Shown here piece by piece: positions 26,934 to 35,111 of a stretch of 64,000 nucleotides of DNA. The notes beneath the pieces were generated by a model. It did not search any database and was not told where the DNA came from. It saw only the letters and a list, made by a program, of their open reading frames with translations. Every line of letters starts with the position of its first letter. Position 1 is the stretch's first letter. The position numbers were made by a program, and so were the translations under genes. Source of the DNA: Nocardia jinanensis (GTDB lineage: Bacteria > Actinomycetota > Actinomycetes > Mycobacteriales > Mycobacteriaceae); assembly GCF_014645735.1 (NCBI RefSeq), contig NZ_BMMH01000001.1, positions 62,001-126,000 on the forward strand, in the 5' to 3' direction.

Positions 26934-27077
26934 GTCGATCCCGTAGATCACGCCGGAACCACCGCCGAACTCGGTTGTGTAGTTCGGCCAGTCGCTCACG
27001 ACGGTAGTTGCGTGGCCGACCACCCCGGTCCCGTTGTCGACATCGGAGTGGGTCCAGAACCGGAGCGATCTACACCA
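26934..27077 (-). pseudogene. Remnant of a tachylectin-like beta-propeller protein
   Basis: The minus strand reads a segment with VVSDWPNYTTEFGGGSGVIYGID, close to the repeat unit of tachylectin-2-like propellers (a W-x-x-F-x-x-V-F-GGG-x-GVIY-type pattern). Frame and similarity stop after YGID, and there is no start or signal peptide. This is about one repeat of what is normally a five-repeat domain, so it is a decayed fragment. Confidence 0.45.
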
Positions 27078-27303
27078 GCTGGCCAGGCCGCCGCCGACCG
27101 GCGCGGAACGAAGCGAGTAGTGCGTTCCAACAGTCACGTGGGCACACCGGACCGTGCCGGCCTCTCCCGTTGCCGAGAGAACCCCCCGCACGACGCCGTC
27201 GCGAGCTGAGCACGCCAGACTCGATCCGTCTCGATCCGTTTCGACTCGACCGAGCATCCTCGTTCTCCACCGGCGACCGGAGAGCCGCGCGTTGGCCGAA
27301 TTA

Positions 27304-27322
27304 AATGCAAACGGTTATCATT
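27304..27322. promoter_or_regulatory. Zur-like palindrome upstream of the metallophore-type operon
   Basis: AATG-CA-AAC-G-GTT-AT-CATT is a 19-base inverted repeat with 14 of 18 paired positions, in an AT-rich patch of otherwise GC-rich DNA. It resembles binding sites of Fur-family zinc regulators in actinobacteria more than IdeR/DmdR iron boxes. Regulation by Zur is inference. Confidence 0.5.
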
Positions 27323-27324
27323 CT

Positions 27325-27339
27325 CCTCTCAGTGAGAGG
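27325..27339. promoter_or_regulatory. Perfect 15-bp palindrome next to the Zur-like box
   Basis: CCTCTCA-G-TGAGAGG is a perfect 7-base inverted repeat around one central base, starting three bases after the box at 27304-27322. It could be a second operator or an RNA hairpin in the leader. Confidence 0.5.
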
Positions 27340-27504
27340 GTGTGCTGTGAGAATCCATTCGGCCGGACCGGTATCGAGCGCCGTAACAGGTGACTTCGGG
27401 GCGCGGCCCGCAGATGGACACACCTCATCCGAGGCACGGGCGCCCCACCGAGCGCCGGGTCTCGGTCTCCGGCTCGGTATTTCGCCCCCGTCCGGGAGCG
27501 ATCG

Positions 27505-28788
27505 GTGAGCAGTCCCGGTTCATTCGGAACCTTTCCACTGTCCGTGCGACTGCTGCTGATCAATCATCTGCTCGGAAATATCGGCTTCTACATGCTGATT
27601 CCCTTCCTGGCCGACTATCTGCTCAGCGATCTCGCGCTCTCGGCGGCCGTGATCGGGGTAGTACTCGGCGTCCGCAATCTCAGCCAGCAGGGCCTTTTCC
27701 TGGTGGGCGGAACGGCCTCGGACAGGCTCGGCGCACGTGGTGTCATCATCGCCGGGGCCGCGATCCGGGCGGCCGGGTTCGCGATGTTTGCGGTCGGTGG
27801 TTCGCTGCCGGTGGTGCTGCTCGGCTCCGTACTCACCGGGTTCGCCGGAGCGCTGTTCAATCCGGCCGTTCGCGCATACATCGCCCGCGCCGGCGGCGAT
27901 CGATCGGCACATGCTTTCGCCCTGTTCAACGTGATGGGAAATACCGGCTCGGCGATCGGGCCGCTGATCGGAACGCTTTTGCTGGGTGCGGGTTTCCGGC
28001 TCACCGCGGTCGCCGCGGCCGCAGTGTTCGCGGCACTGACCGTCGCCCAGTTGATATTGCTACCCGCGTCTACCGTTGCGGCCCGGCACACCACGCTCGG
28101 CGCGGATCTCGTGCGGGTGTTCACCGATCTCCGCTTCTGGGGTTTCGCCGTAGCCCTCATGGGAATGTTCGCGTTGCAGAGCCAGATCTACTTCCTGTTC
28201 ACCCTGCAGGTACAGCAACTGGCCGGGCCGGCGGCGGTGGCTGCGCTGTTCCTCGTGGAGACGGTCGCCGTGGTCGCGTGCCAGGTGCCGATCACCCGTG
28301 CCCTGAGCATTCGGCCGGACCGCGGCCCGGCGATGGCGGCCGGGATGGCGCTGCTGGGCGCCGCGTTCCTGCTGCCTCCGTCGGCCGCGCTCTACCCGGC
28401 ACCCAGCGGCGCGGGACCGCTCGCGCTCACGATCCGCCTGCTACCGGTCCTGGCGGGCGCGGTCGTACTCGCGATCGGTGTCGCAATGGTCCAGCCCTTC
28501 GTCAACGAGGCCATCCCCCGCTTCGCCGGAGACGCGCTCACCGGCAGCTACTTCGGCGCTTTCTACCTGGCCTCTGGGGTTTTCACCGTGAGCACCACCG
28601 CTGGACTCGGCGCATTGGTCGACCGATCCGGCAGCCCCTTCGCGTGGCCGCCGGCCCTCTGCTGCACAGCCGTCGGCGTCCTGTCGGCCCTCGGAATTCT
28701 CGTCCTGCGCGGGCGCGGAATCCTGCCCGCCGCCGGGACACCACTGCCTCGGCAAACGCCCACGACGAAAGGCGGAACTCACCGATGA
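27505..28788 (+). CDS. MFS transporter, putative metallophore exporter
   Basis: This 427-residue membrane protein has about twelve transmembrane segments. The cytoplasmic loop after helix 2 is TASDRLGARGVIIAG, an MFS motif A variant. The sequence resembles drug/siderophore exporters of the DHA1 type more than importers. The GTG start has GGGAGCGATCG upstream. It begins a chain of five coupled genes with a FecCD-type ABC importer. The general pattern suggests it exports a metal chelator whose complex the ABC system retrieves. No biosynthesis gene for a chelator lies next to it. Confidence 0.85.
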   Translation: MSSPGSFGTFPLSVRLLLINHLLGNIGFYMLIPFLADYLLSDLALSAAVIGVVLGVRNLSQQGLFLVGGTASDRLGARGVIIAGAAIRAAGFAMFAVGGSLPVVLLGSVLTGFAGALFNPAVRAYIARAGGDRSAHAFALFNVMGNTGSAIGPLIGTLLLGAGFRLTAVAAAAVFAALTVAQLILLPASTVAARHTTLGADLVRVFTDLRFWGFAVALMGMFALQSQIYFLFTLQVQQLAGPAAVAALFLVETVAVVACQVPITRALSIRPDRGPAMAAGMALLGAAFLLPPSAALYPAPSGAGPLALTIRLLPVLAGAVVLAIGVAMVQPFVNEAIPRFAGDALTGSYFGAFYLASGVFTVSTTAGLGALVDRSGSPFAWPPALCCTAVGVLSALGILVLRGRGILPAAGTPLPRQTPTTKGGTHR

Positions 28789-28820
28789 CAAGCACGACCA
28801 CCGTGGCGGTCCCACAATGA
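28785..28820 (+). CDS. Eleven-codon coupled mini-ORF (MTSTTTVAVPQ)
   Basis: The ATG overlaps the exporter stop (ATGA) and the TGA overlaps the ATPase start (ATGA). It thus forms a perfect coupling bridge of 11 codons between two genes that otherwise lie 28 bases apart. It may only carry ribosomes to the ATPase start. Whether the peptide has a role is unknown. Confidence 0.3.
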   Translation: MTSTTTVAVPQ

Positions 28821-29635
28821 TCAACGCCTCGGGTATCGCCTTCTCCTACGCCGGCGCGCCCGTCCTCGACGATATCGACCTGGTCGTCGAACAGGGCACC
28901 ACCGTCGGACTCATCGGTCCGAACGGCTCGGGCAAATCGACCCTGCTCCGGACGATATACCGCTCGCTGCGCCCGCATTCCGGTGTCGTCGCCATCGACG
29001 ATATCCCGGTCCGGACACTGCGCGGCAGATCTCTGGCCGCCCGCCTCGCGGTGGTCGGGCAGGAAGCGCCCGCGGAGACACCGGCCACTGTGACCGACAC
29101 GGTTCTGCTGGGCCGGGCTCCGTGGACCCATTCTCTACGGGGCTATTCCCGCGGTGACCGAATCGCCGCGGCGGCGGCACTCGAGCACGTCGGCGCCCGG
29201 CATCTGGCCGACCGGCCCGTCACGCAACTGTCCGGCGGCGAGCGCCAACGGGTACTGATCGCGCGCGCGCTCGCCCAGCGAGCCGACCATTTACTACTGG
29301 ATGAACCCACCAACCATCTGGACATCGGATATCAGCACGAACTACTCGGCTTGGTCCGTGCATTGGCGGCCACCACTCTGATCGTGCTGCACGACCTCAA
29401 TCTCGCCGCACGCTACTGCGACGCACTCGTCCTGCTGCACCGCGGCCGGATCGCCGCCGCAGGCCCGGTCGATCGAGTGCTGACACCGGAGGTCATCGAA
29501 CCGGTCTACGGGGTCCGAGTACACCGCACCACCGCGTTCGGCGAGACACAACTGCTGTTCGGACCACGAGATCGGCTACCCGCCACGAAACCGGCCGACC
29601 GGAACGGGGTCCGAGAAGAGGCGGCAACCCGATGA
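28817..29635 (+). CDS. FecE-type ABC transporter ATPase
   Basis: This 272-residue ATPase belongs to a metal-chelate/cobalamin-type importer. Walker A is GPNGSGKST at 34-42, the signature LSGGERQRVLIARAL, Walker B HLLLDEPTNHLDI and the switch His in VLHDLNLAARY, the latter typical of FecE/FhuC. It is linked to the next gene by an ATGA overlap. The last 30 residues are a charged tail outside the ATPase core. Confidence 0.94.
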   Translation: MINASGIAFSYAGAPVLDDIDLVVEQGTTVGLIGPNGSGKSTLLRTIYRSLRPHSGVVAIDDIPVRTLRGRSLAARLAVVGQEAPAETPATVTDTVLLGRAPWTHSLRGYSRGDRIAAAAALEHVGARHLADRPVTQLSGGERQRVLIARALAQRADHLLLDEPTNHLDIGYQHELLGLVRALAATTLIVLHDLNLAARYCDALVLLHRGRIAAAGPVDRVLTPEVIEPVYGVRVHRTTAFGETQLLFGPRDRLPATKPADRNGVREEAATR

Positions 29636-30711
29636 CCACCACCCGACCGGCCGACGAGCCCGTCGACGACCTCGACCACGCACGCGATCGCGCCCGAATG
29701 CTGTGGTGGCTCAGCGGCTTCGGCGTCGCGCTGGTGCTGGTGCTCCTGCTGGCCACCGGTCTCGGCCCCGTATCGGTGCCACCGCTCACGGTGGCGCGCA
29801 TCATCGGCCACCACACCGCCGGTATACCCGCGACCGCGGACTGGAGCACCGCCCAGGACTCGATCGTGTGGCTGGTGCGCGTCCCACGGGTACTCCTCGG
29901 CGCCCTGGTCGGTGCGGCCCTCGCGGTCGCGGGGGCTGTCTTGCAGACCCTGGTCCGTAACGTGCTCGCCGACCCGCATATCCTCGGCGTCACCTCCGGC
30001 GCCTCCACCGGAGCAGCGGTCTCGCTGCTCTTCGGTGGATCCGTCGCCGCCGGAGCACTCGCGGCCAGCGCGTTCACCGGGGCGGCGGTCGCGACCGCGC
30101 TCCTGTTCGCGATCGCCCACCTCAACGGACAGATGACCTCGCTGCGACTGCTGCTGGGCGGTGTCACCATCGGCTACCTCTTCTCCGCGGCGACCAGCTT
30201 CCTCATCTTCGCCTCCGATGATCAGGAGGGCGCGCGCACCGTTCTGTTCTGGTTGCTCGGCTCGCTCGGCTCGGCGGCCTGGTCGTCGGTCGCGACGACC
30301 ACCGCGGTCACCGTGGCGGCGATCGCGGCTCTCGTACTACTGGCCACACGGTTGGACATGCTCGCGGCCGGTGACGACACAGCTCGCGCACTCGGCCTGT
30401 CACCCGGACGACTACGAATGATCGTCCTCGCGATCGTCGCCCTGGCGATCGGCGGTGTCGTCGCCGTCGCGGGGGCGATCGGATTCGTGGGTCTCATCGT
30501 CCCGCACGTCGCCCGGTTGTGCGTCGGCGCCGGACACCGGCGCTTGCTGCCGCTATCGGCCCTGCTCGGCGCACTGTTCCTGGTGGTCGCCGATGTGGTG
30601 GCCCGGCTCGCCTTCGCACCGCGTGAACTACCGCTGGGCATCGTCACCGCGGTGGTCGGCGCACCACTACTTCTCGTACTGGTTCGCCGGTTCCAGCAGT
30701 CCCCGCACTGA
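29632..30711 (+). CDS. FecCD-family ABC permease
   Basis: This 359-residue permease has about ten predicted transmembrane helices. Diagnostic FecCD segments are VRVPRVLLGALVGAALAVAGAVLQTLVRNVLADPHILGVTSGAS near 80-123 and AVAGAIGFVGLIVPHVARLCVGAGHRRLLPLSALLGALFL near 278-317. One gene encodes the permease, so the channel should be a homodimer. It sits between the ATPase and the receptor of the same operon. Confidence 0.95.
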   Translation: MTTTRPADEPVDDLDHARDRARMLWWLSGFGVALVLVLLLATGLGPVSVPPLTVARIIGHHTAGIPATADWSTAQDSIVWLVRVPRVLLGALVGAALAVAGAVLQTLVRNVLADPHILGVTSGASTGAAVSLLFGGSVAAGALAASAFTGAAVATALLFAIAHLNGQMTSLRLLLGGVTIGYLFSAATSFLIFASDDQEGARTVLFWLLGSLGSAAWSSVATTTAVTVAAIAALVLLATRLDMLAAGDDTARALGLSPGRLRMIVLAIVALAIGGVVAVAGAIGFVGLIVPHVARLCVGAGHRRLLPLSALLGALFLVVADVVARLAFAPRELPLGIVTAVVGAPLLLVLVRRFQQSPH

Positions 30712-30739
30712 GTTCTCCCCCGAAAGGAAACCCACGACA

Positions 30740-31714
30740 GTGTCCAACCCTCTCCCCCGCGGCACGCACCGCGTCCTGCCAGGCGTCGCGCTGCTCACCG
30801 CCGCGCTTCTCACGGCCTGCTCCGGCCCGCCACAAGCCGCCACCTCCGCCGCGGCGGGCTTCCCGATGACCGTCTCCAGCTGCGGTCGTGATGTCACCTT
30901 CGACCACGCTCCGCAACGCGTCGTCACCGTCGGCTCCGTCGCCGCACCACTCATCGCCGCCGCCGGCGCCGCCGACCGCATCGTCACCCGCACCTTCGAA
31001 TCCGCACCCTTCCCCGGCGAATACGCCGACGAACTGGCCGGTATCGAGACCACCTCCCGCACCGGTGAGATCGCGCGCGAGGAGATCATCGACCGCGGCC
31101 CCGATGTGGTGGTCAGCTTCGAAGGCGCCGCGGTCACCGCGGACGACCTCGCCCAAGTGAACATCCCACTGCTCGTCTCCCGGGGCTACTGCCGCGACGC
31201 GGCGGGCAGCTTCGACGATATCTTCGCCGATATCGAACTCTACGGCCGGCTCTTCGGAACCAGCGCGGCAGCGAATACGGAGATCACCTCACTGCGCCAA
31301 CGCGTCGATGAAGTGGCCGGGCGGAACAAGGCGCACACCCCGCTCCGCGCCGCCGCGCTGATCATCTCCCGGGACGGCGCCAAGATCAGCGCCTACGGCC
31401 GCACCAGCACCGTATCCAGCCAAATGCGAATACTCGGCCTGGACAACGCGTTCGGCGACAGCGACATCCGCTACTCCGAAATCAACACCGAAACCCTGAT
31501 CGACCGGGACCCGGACATCATCGTGCTGCTCACCCAGGGCGAGCAGACCCCCGAATCCGTCCGGCAGGCGTTGCGCGAACGGCCCGAACTGGCGCGCCTT
31601 CGAGCGATCCGGGACAACCGGATGATCGTCGTACCCTTCGGCTACACCGGCCCCGGCCCGGTCGCCGTGGAAGGAATCGAAGTACTCGACCGCGAATTGG
31701 GGGCACTGCGATGA
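30740..31714 (+). CDS. FecB/BtuF-type metal-chelate-binding lipoprotein
   Basis: This 324-residue surface receptor has a lipobox LTAC with the acylated Cys at residue 27, followed by an Ala/Ser linker. VTFDHAPQRVVTVGSVAAPLIAAAGAADRIV near 51-81 is the usual start of a type III periplasmic-binding fold, and the GPDVVVS and RDPDIIVLL segments are also typical. The GTG start follows AAAGGA; the frame continues upstream only inside the permease gene. It overlaps the acetyltransferase start by ATGA. The ligand (siderophore, zincophore or haem-like) cannot be told from sequence. Confidence 0.92.
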   Translation: MSNPLPRGTHRVLPGVALLTAALLTACSGPPQAATSAAAGFPMTVSSCGRDVTFDHAPQRVVTVGSVAAPLIAAAGAADRIVTRTFESAPFPGEYADELAGIETTSRTGEIAREEIIDRGPDVVVSFEGAAVTADDLAQVNIPLLVSRGYCRDAAGSFDDIFADIELYGRLFGTSAAANTEITSLRQRVDEVAGRNKAHTPLRAAALIISRDGAKISAYGRTSTVSSQMRILGLDNAFGDSDIRYSEINTETLIDRDPDIIVLLTQGEQTPESVRQALRERPELARLRAIRDNRMIVVPFGYTGPGPVAVEGIEVLDRELGALR

Positions 31715-32265
31715 CCGTATCCCGCACCACCGGCTACCTGTTCCGGCTCGCCGGCGAAGACGATGTTCCCGGGGCTCGCAGCGTCATGCTCGACACCTTC
31801 TACCAGGTGTTCGACATCGGCTACCGGCCCGAGCACCACGCGGATGTCATCGACCCGCGAACCGCTTATCTGCGCCACCCCCACAATCGGCTGTGGGTCG
31901 CCGAACACGAGGGCCGGATCGTAGCCACCACCGCGATCCGAGCGCAGGGCCCGCGGCACCCGCCCCATCCGCGGTGGCTCGCCGAGGAATACCCGGACCC
32001 GCGCACAGCCCAACTGTTCCGCGTCTATGTCCGGCCCGAGCACCAGCGGCGCGGGCTCGCCGGACGCCTGGTGACCGCCGCCATCGATTACGTCACCGAA
32101 TCCCCGGATTTCGACCGGCTCTACCTGCACACAGACGCCAGAACACAGGGTGCGCTGGAGTTCTGGCTGACACAGGGCCACATCATCCACGACGCACGCG
32201 ACAGCGGTCCGGGATTCCAGACCGTCCATCTGGAAATACCCCTCCGCGAACGCGCGACGCGCTGA
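31711..32265 (+). CDS. GNAT-family N-acetyltransferase
   Basis: This 184-residue protein has a GNAT fold. The acetyl-CoA-binding segment is LFRVYVRPEHQRRGLAGRLVTAAIDYV near 108-134, preceded by LWVAEHEGRIVATTAIR. It is the last gene of the metallophore-type operon and is ATGA-coupled to the receptor. A role in modifying the imported chelator, for example to release metal or inactivate it, is an attractive inference. Any amine substrate is possible. Confidence 0.88.
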   Translation: MTVSRTTGYLFRLAGEDDVPGARSVMLDTFYQVFDIGYRPEHHADVIDPRTAYLRHPHNRLWVAEHEGRIVATTAIRAQGPRHPPHPRWLAEEYPDPRTAQLFRVYVRPEHQRRGLAGRLVTAAIDYVTESPDFDRLYLHTDARTQGALEFWLTQGHIIHDARDSGPGFQTVHLEIPLRERATR

Positions 32266-32285
32266 TACCCGCGGCCCGGTGCGAA

Positions 32286-32319
32286 CGCGAAGGCACGACC
32301 GGCCGGCCGCGCCTTCGCG
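32286..32319. terminator. Hairpin between converging genes
   Basis: Nine-base perfect arms CGCGAAGGC (32286-32294) and GCCTTCGCG (32311-32319) with a 16-base loop follow the acetyltransferase stop by 20 bases and precede the converging GH43-like gene. Confidence 0.55.
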
Positions 32320-32370
32320 GCTCTGGTCGATCGATACAGGCCGCGCGCCGGCCGGGTGAGGCCCCGGCCA

Positions 32371-33312
32371 TCAAGATGTGGTCGGGGAACCGAATTCAGT
32401 GAGCACCGTGCCGTGCCGAACAACGCCGGAAAGCCCGGACAGCTCGGCCGGCGCCGACCAGGTCCGGAACCCGTCGTAACTGTCGCTGTAGAGATAGCGG
32501 CCCTGGGTATAGGCGTCGAGATAGATGCGATGCCCGCCGTCGGGCAGCACCACCACCGACTGCCCTTCCTGTGGGCCACCCCAGCCCGCCCAATCCCCTT
32601 CGGCCACAAATTCATACGGGCCCAGCGGGTCATCGGCCACCGCCAGCTCGACCAGCTTCGTGTCCTCGTTCTTGACGAACGCCCACACCCGCCCGCCCAG
32701 CCGCACCAGCTCCGTATCGATATAGCCCAGCGAACCCGGACCGCCGGGGCTCAACCCGAGCAGCGGCATCGGCGGCGTCCATGCGGAAAGCCCCGTCCCG
32801 CGTGGTACCAGCAGATGCGGGGTGAAGCCATGACCCCAGGTCAGTGAAACAATGATCCCGACCCGCCCCGCCGCGTCGGCATACCACTCCGGCGCCCACG
32901 CCCCCTCCAGGCGGCCGGGCACCTGCATCGGCACCGGAGCCATCGCCGTCCAGCTGATCCGATCCCGGCTGCGTGCCATACCGATCGAGGTCGCGTCAGC
33001 GGCCATGGTGTAGGTGAGGTAGTACCAACCGTCGGTGTGCAACAGCACGCTGGGGTCACGAACCAATCCTGTCGGCGGCGTATATGCATGCTCGGCCACC
33101 GGCGTGAACCGCGTCCCGTCCACCGACTCGTACACCACCAAAGTGGTGTCACTATCGGCACGGAACGCCGTCATCGTGTATCGCGAGGGCACCCGGTGCG
33201 GATCGACACCGACCCCTGGTAGCACCGCCTGTGCTCGTGCCGTCCCCGTTGCCAGCAACGGCAGCCCGGCCAGCAATATCAGTGCGGACCTGCGTCCCAC
33301 AGTAATCGCCAT
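32371..33312 (-). CDS. Secreted GH43-like beta-propeller protein
   Basis: This 313-residue exported protein has a signal peptide with RRSALILLAGLPLLATGTARA at residues 7-27 (RR and Ala-x-Ala end suggest possible Tat export). The body has LVRDPSVLLHTDGWYYLTYT and later GRLEGAWAPEWYAD and GYIDTELVRLGGRVWAFVKNED segments, as in five-bladed propellers of glycoside hydrolase family 43 and relatives. The Asp in RDPS would be the expected catalytic base; the other acids cannot be placed with certainty. ATG 33312 suits the signal peptide. Confidence 0.75.
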   Translation of the reverse strand: MAITVGRRSALILLAGLPLLATGTARAQAVLPGVGVDPHRVPSRYTMTAFRADSDTTLVVYESVDGTRFTPVAEHAYTPPTGLVRDPSVLLHTDGWYYLTYTMAADATSIGMARSRDRISWTAMAPVPMQVPGRLEGAWAPEWYADAAGRVGIIVSLTWGHGFTPHLLVPRGTGLSAWTPPMPLLGLSPGGPGSLGYIDTELVRLGGRVWAFVKNEDTKLVELAVADDPLGPYEFVAEGDWAGWGGPQEGQSVVVLPDGGHRIYLDAYTQGRYLYSDSYDGFRTWSAPAELSGLSGVVRHGTVLTEFGSPTTS

Positions 33313-33373
33313 GGTCAGCGATTCTGCGGTCCGCGCGAGACGATCCACCGCAGGCGCGCCGCACCCAACTCTC

Positions 33374-33466
33374 TACTTGTCGGACAGTCGGCCGGCCGGC
33401 CGGAGCCCGGCGATGGCCAGTAATGAACACAGAACCGAGACGATCAGCATCGACGTGCGCGACATT
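33374..33466 (-). pseudogene. Remnant of MHS-family transporter (internal segment)
   Basis: The minus strand reads a 30-residue frame with SMLIVSVLCSLLAIAGL followed by LRPAGRLSDK and a stop. A hydrophobic helix then GRLSDK resembles the helix 8-9 loop of MHS-type transporters. It lies just downstream, on the same strand, of the N-terminal remnant at 33444-33683, consistent with internal deletion of one gene. Confidence 0.4.
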
Positions 33467-33683
33467 CCGAGATGTGTTGTGCCGTAGTTGATGCCGAAGG
33501 TGAAATGAGCACCAGGGCGGCGGCTGTCGAGTAGGCGAAGAAGTCGAACCATTCGATAGTGGTACCGACGAGGCTCGACGATACGACGGTGCGCATCGAA
33601 GTGACTTTGCTGTCCAGCGCTGCCGGGGAATGCGATTCAGCGCCTGCCGTCGAATCTGTCGCGCTCGGAGATGGATCCGTCAT
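33444..33683 (-). pseudogene. N-terminal remnant of MHS-family MFS transporter
   Basis: The 79-codon frame opens with a hydrophilic tail and then reads MRTVVSSSLVGTTIEWFDFF and AYSTAAALV, the classic first-helix signature of metabolite:H+ symporters (shikimate/proline/betaine type). Intact members have about 430 residues and twelve helices; here similarity ends after the first helix. The frame runs out in unrelated residues. It is a truncated gene and unlikely to be functional. Confidence 0.7.
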
Positions 33684-33760
33684 AACTCTCGACTAGCCGG
33701 GAGTTCGGTCGGCGGCCCCGGCAGTGGCGGGGCATACCCGTGAAACGGCAGTGGGCGCAG

Positions 33761-34483
33761 TCATCGATCCAGGCCCGCGGGCTCGGGCGAGGAGGCATCG
33801 GCTCGAACCCAGGGCCAGGTCATCAACGCCCATACGGTGAGCAGCAGAACAGTCACGGTGCCCAGGTACCAGGGCCATGGTCCGAGGACATCGAGCAGGG
33901 ACGGGGTCGAGGGTTTCCGGTTGACGAAACCGTAGTTGGTGCCGGCGAGGGAATTGAACGCGAAGGTGACCACGACCCAGGTCACTGTCGCTGCCACCGC
34001 GAACCGATAGCTGCGCCAGTCCGGGTGGATACCGACACCCCAGGTCAGGTAGATCGCCGCCCAGACGACGAGCAGGTGGATCGCCCAGAAGGCCAGGAAC
34101 TCGTAGTGCGGGAAATCAGGGCTTTCCAGCACCGGCGACAGGAGTGCCTGCGTGCTCAACGTCAAGCACCAGTAGTAGGTCAGCGCGCACGCCCAGCGTC
34201 GATGCGACCACAACGCGTAGCCGGCGACGAGGGTCGCGAGATCGGTCAGGCGCAGCGGAACCGAGCGTTCGATCGTCGGAGGAAACATCATGGACAGGTA
34301 GATCACCACATACAGAACCAGGGTCACCGCACCGAACGCCCGGCTGAAGCGGCGCGCGTCGGCGATGCTTCGCTGCCTCCGTCCGAGCAGTACGACCGCC
34401 AGCGCACCCGCGGCGAACACGGCGAGCACGATCCAGTGCGACAATCCGTATGCGGAGAATTCCCTCGCCGTCGATGGCTGCAC
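33761..34483 (-). CDS. TIGR02206/YwaF-like integral membrane protein
   Basis: This 240-residue membrane protein has about seven helices. It has the features of the YwaF-like family: FSAYGLSHWIVLAVF at the start, RSVPLRLTDLATLVAGYALW near 74-93 and AGTNYGFVNRKPSTPSLLDVLGPWPWYL near 178-205. The TNYGF-x-N-x-KP block is the most diagnostic. The function of the family is unknown. It is a single gene divergent from the GAF remnant. Confidence 0.85.
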   Translation of the reverse strand: MQPSTAREFSAYGLSHWIVLAVFAAGALAVVLLGRRQRSIADARRFSRAFGAVTLVLYVVIYLSMMFPPTIERSVPLRLTDLATLVAGYALWSHRRWACALTYYWCLTLSTQALLSPVLESPDFPHYEFLAFWAIHLLVVWAAIYLTWGVGIHPDWRSYRFAVAATVTWVVVTFAFNSLAGTNYGFVNRKPSTPSLLDVLGPWPWYLGTVTVLLLTVWALMTWPWVRADASSPEPAGLDR

Positions 34484-34584
34484 GCCTGGCTACTCTAGCG
34501 GTGCCGCACGGTCTCACCTGTCTCATCGGCAACGGCGCCGTCAGCCGCCGCGTCGAAGCCCGCCACACTCTCGGACCAGTTGTT

Positions 34585-34839
34585 CTCGAGCGCGCGCAAT
34601 CGCGCGACCTGGATACCTTGCCGGCAAGGCTGGTGACGCGCGCGCACGAGATGATGGGCACCGATATCGCCTATCTGTCGGAGTTCGATTCGAGCACCCG
34701 GGAGCTGAACGTACGCAAGACCGTGGGGGCGGTCACCCCGCAGTTCCAGAACCTGCGGGTGCCGCCGGGTAAGGGCCTGGCGTCGGGTATCGCGGCCTCG
34801 CGGACCGCGCGGTGGACTCAGCGCTACAGCGATCACCAG
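34585..34839 (+). pseudogene. GAF-domain regulator fragment
   Basis: Reading LVTRAHEMMGTDIAYLSEFD, then TVGAVTPQFQNLRVPPGKGL, this is the N-terminal half of a GAF domain as found in actinobacterial GAF plus helix-turn-helix (CdaR/PucR-like) regulators. Similarity starts and stops abruptly, with no DNA-binding domain downstream. The frame then runs into the 7-bp tandem repeat. It is a decayed piece. Confidence 0.6.
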
Positions 34840-34942
34840 ACTCGGGGCGGCCACCTGCGCCAGGAGTTCGCCGTACCCGGGAGCGTCCGGCTCTACCTCG
34901 GGGTCGCCGAGCACGAGGCTGGTGACGCGCGCGGGGCGCCGG

Positions 34943-35001
34943 GCGGCGAGCGGCGAGCGGCGAGCGGCGAGCGGCGAGCGGCGAGCGGCGAGCGGCGAGC
35001 G
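34943..35001. repeat. 7-bp tandem repeat (GCGGCGA)n
   Basis: About eight perfect copies of a heptamer (GCGGCGA, read in any phase) lie in tandem immediately upstream of the ligase region. Because 7 is not a multiple of 3, all frames read a repeating seven-residue peptide. It is likely to vary in copy number by slippage. Confidence 0.85.
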
Positions 35002-35111
35002 CGATGGCACCGTATGCCGTGAGGGCTGTCCACTCGGCCTCCGGCGTTGCCGGCGAAGACATAGCGGGGCGGCTGATTGCCCGGAGCCGATGGGCATGCC
35101 AGGCTGTCGAC

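Larger units (their letters stand above)
26768..27504. other. 737-base region without an intact gene
   Basis: The region contains the tachylectin-like remnant (26934-27077) and, near its right end, the regulatory palindromes at 27304-27339 that precede the metallophore-type operon. Nothing else is supported. Confidence 0.55.

Noticed and set aside
27304..27339. Palindromes considered as an IdeR/DmdR iron box
   Set aside because: The sequence lacks the TTAGGTTAGGCTAACCTAA pattern; the AATG...CATT form is more like a zinc-regulator site.
27390..28820. A 476-codon plus-strand frame overlapping the MFS gene
   Set aside because: An Arg-rich shadow of the exporter; only its last 11 codons are kept as the separate coupled mini-ORF.
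34943..35001. Tandem heptamers considered as a CRISPR array
   Set aside because: Uniform 7-bp units without spacers; this is a simple tandem repeat.
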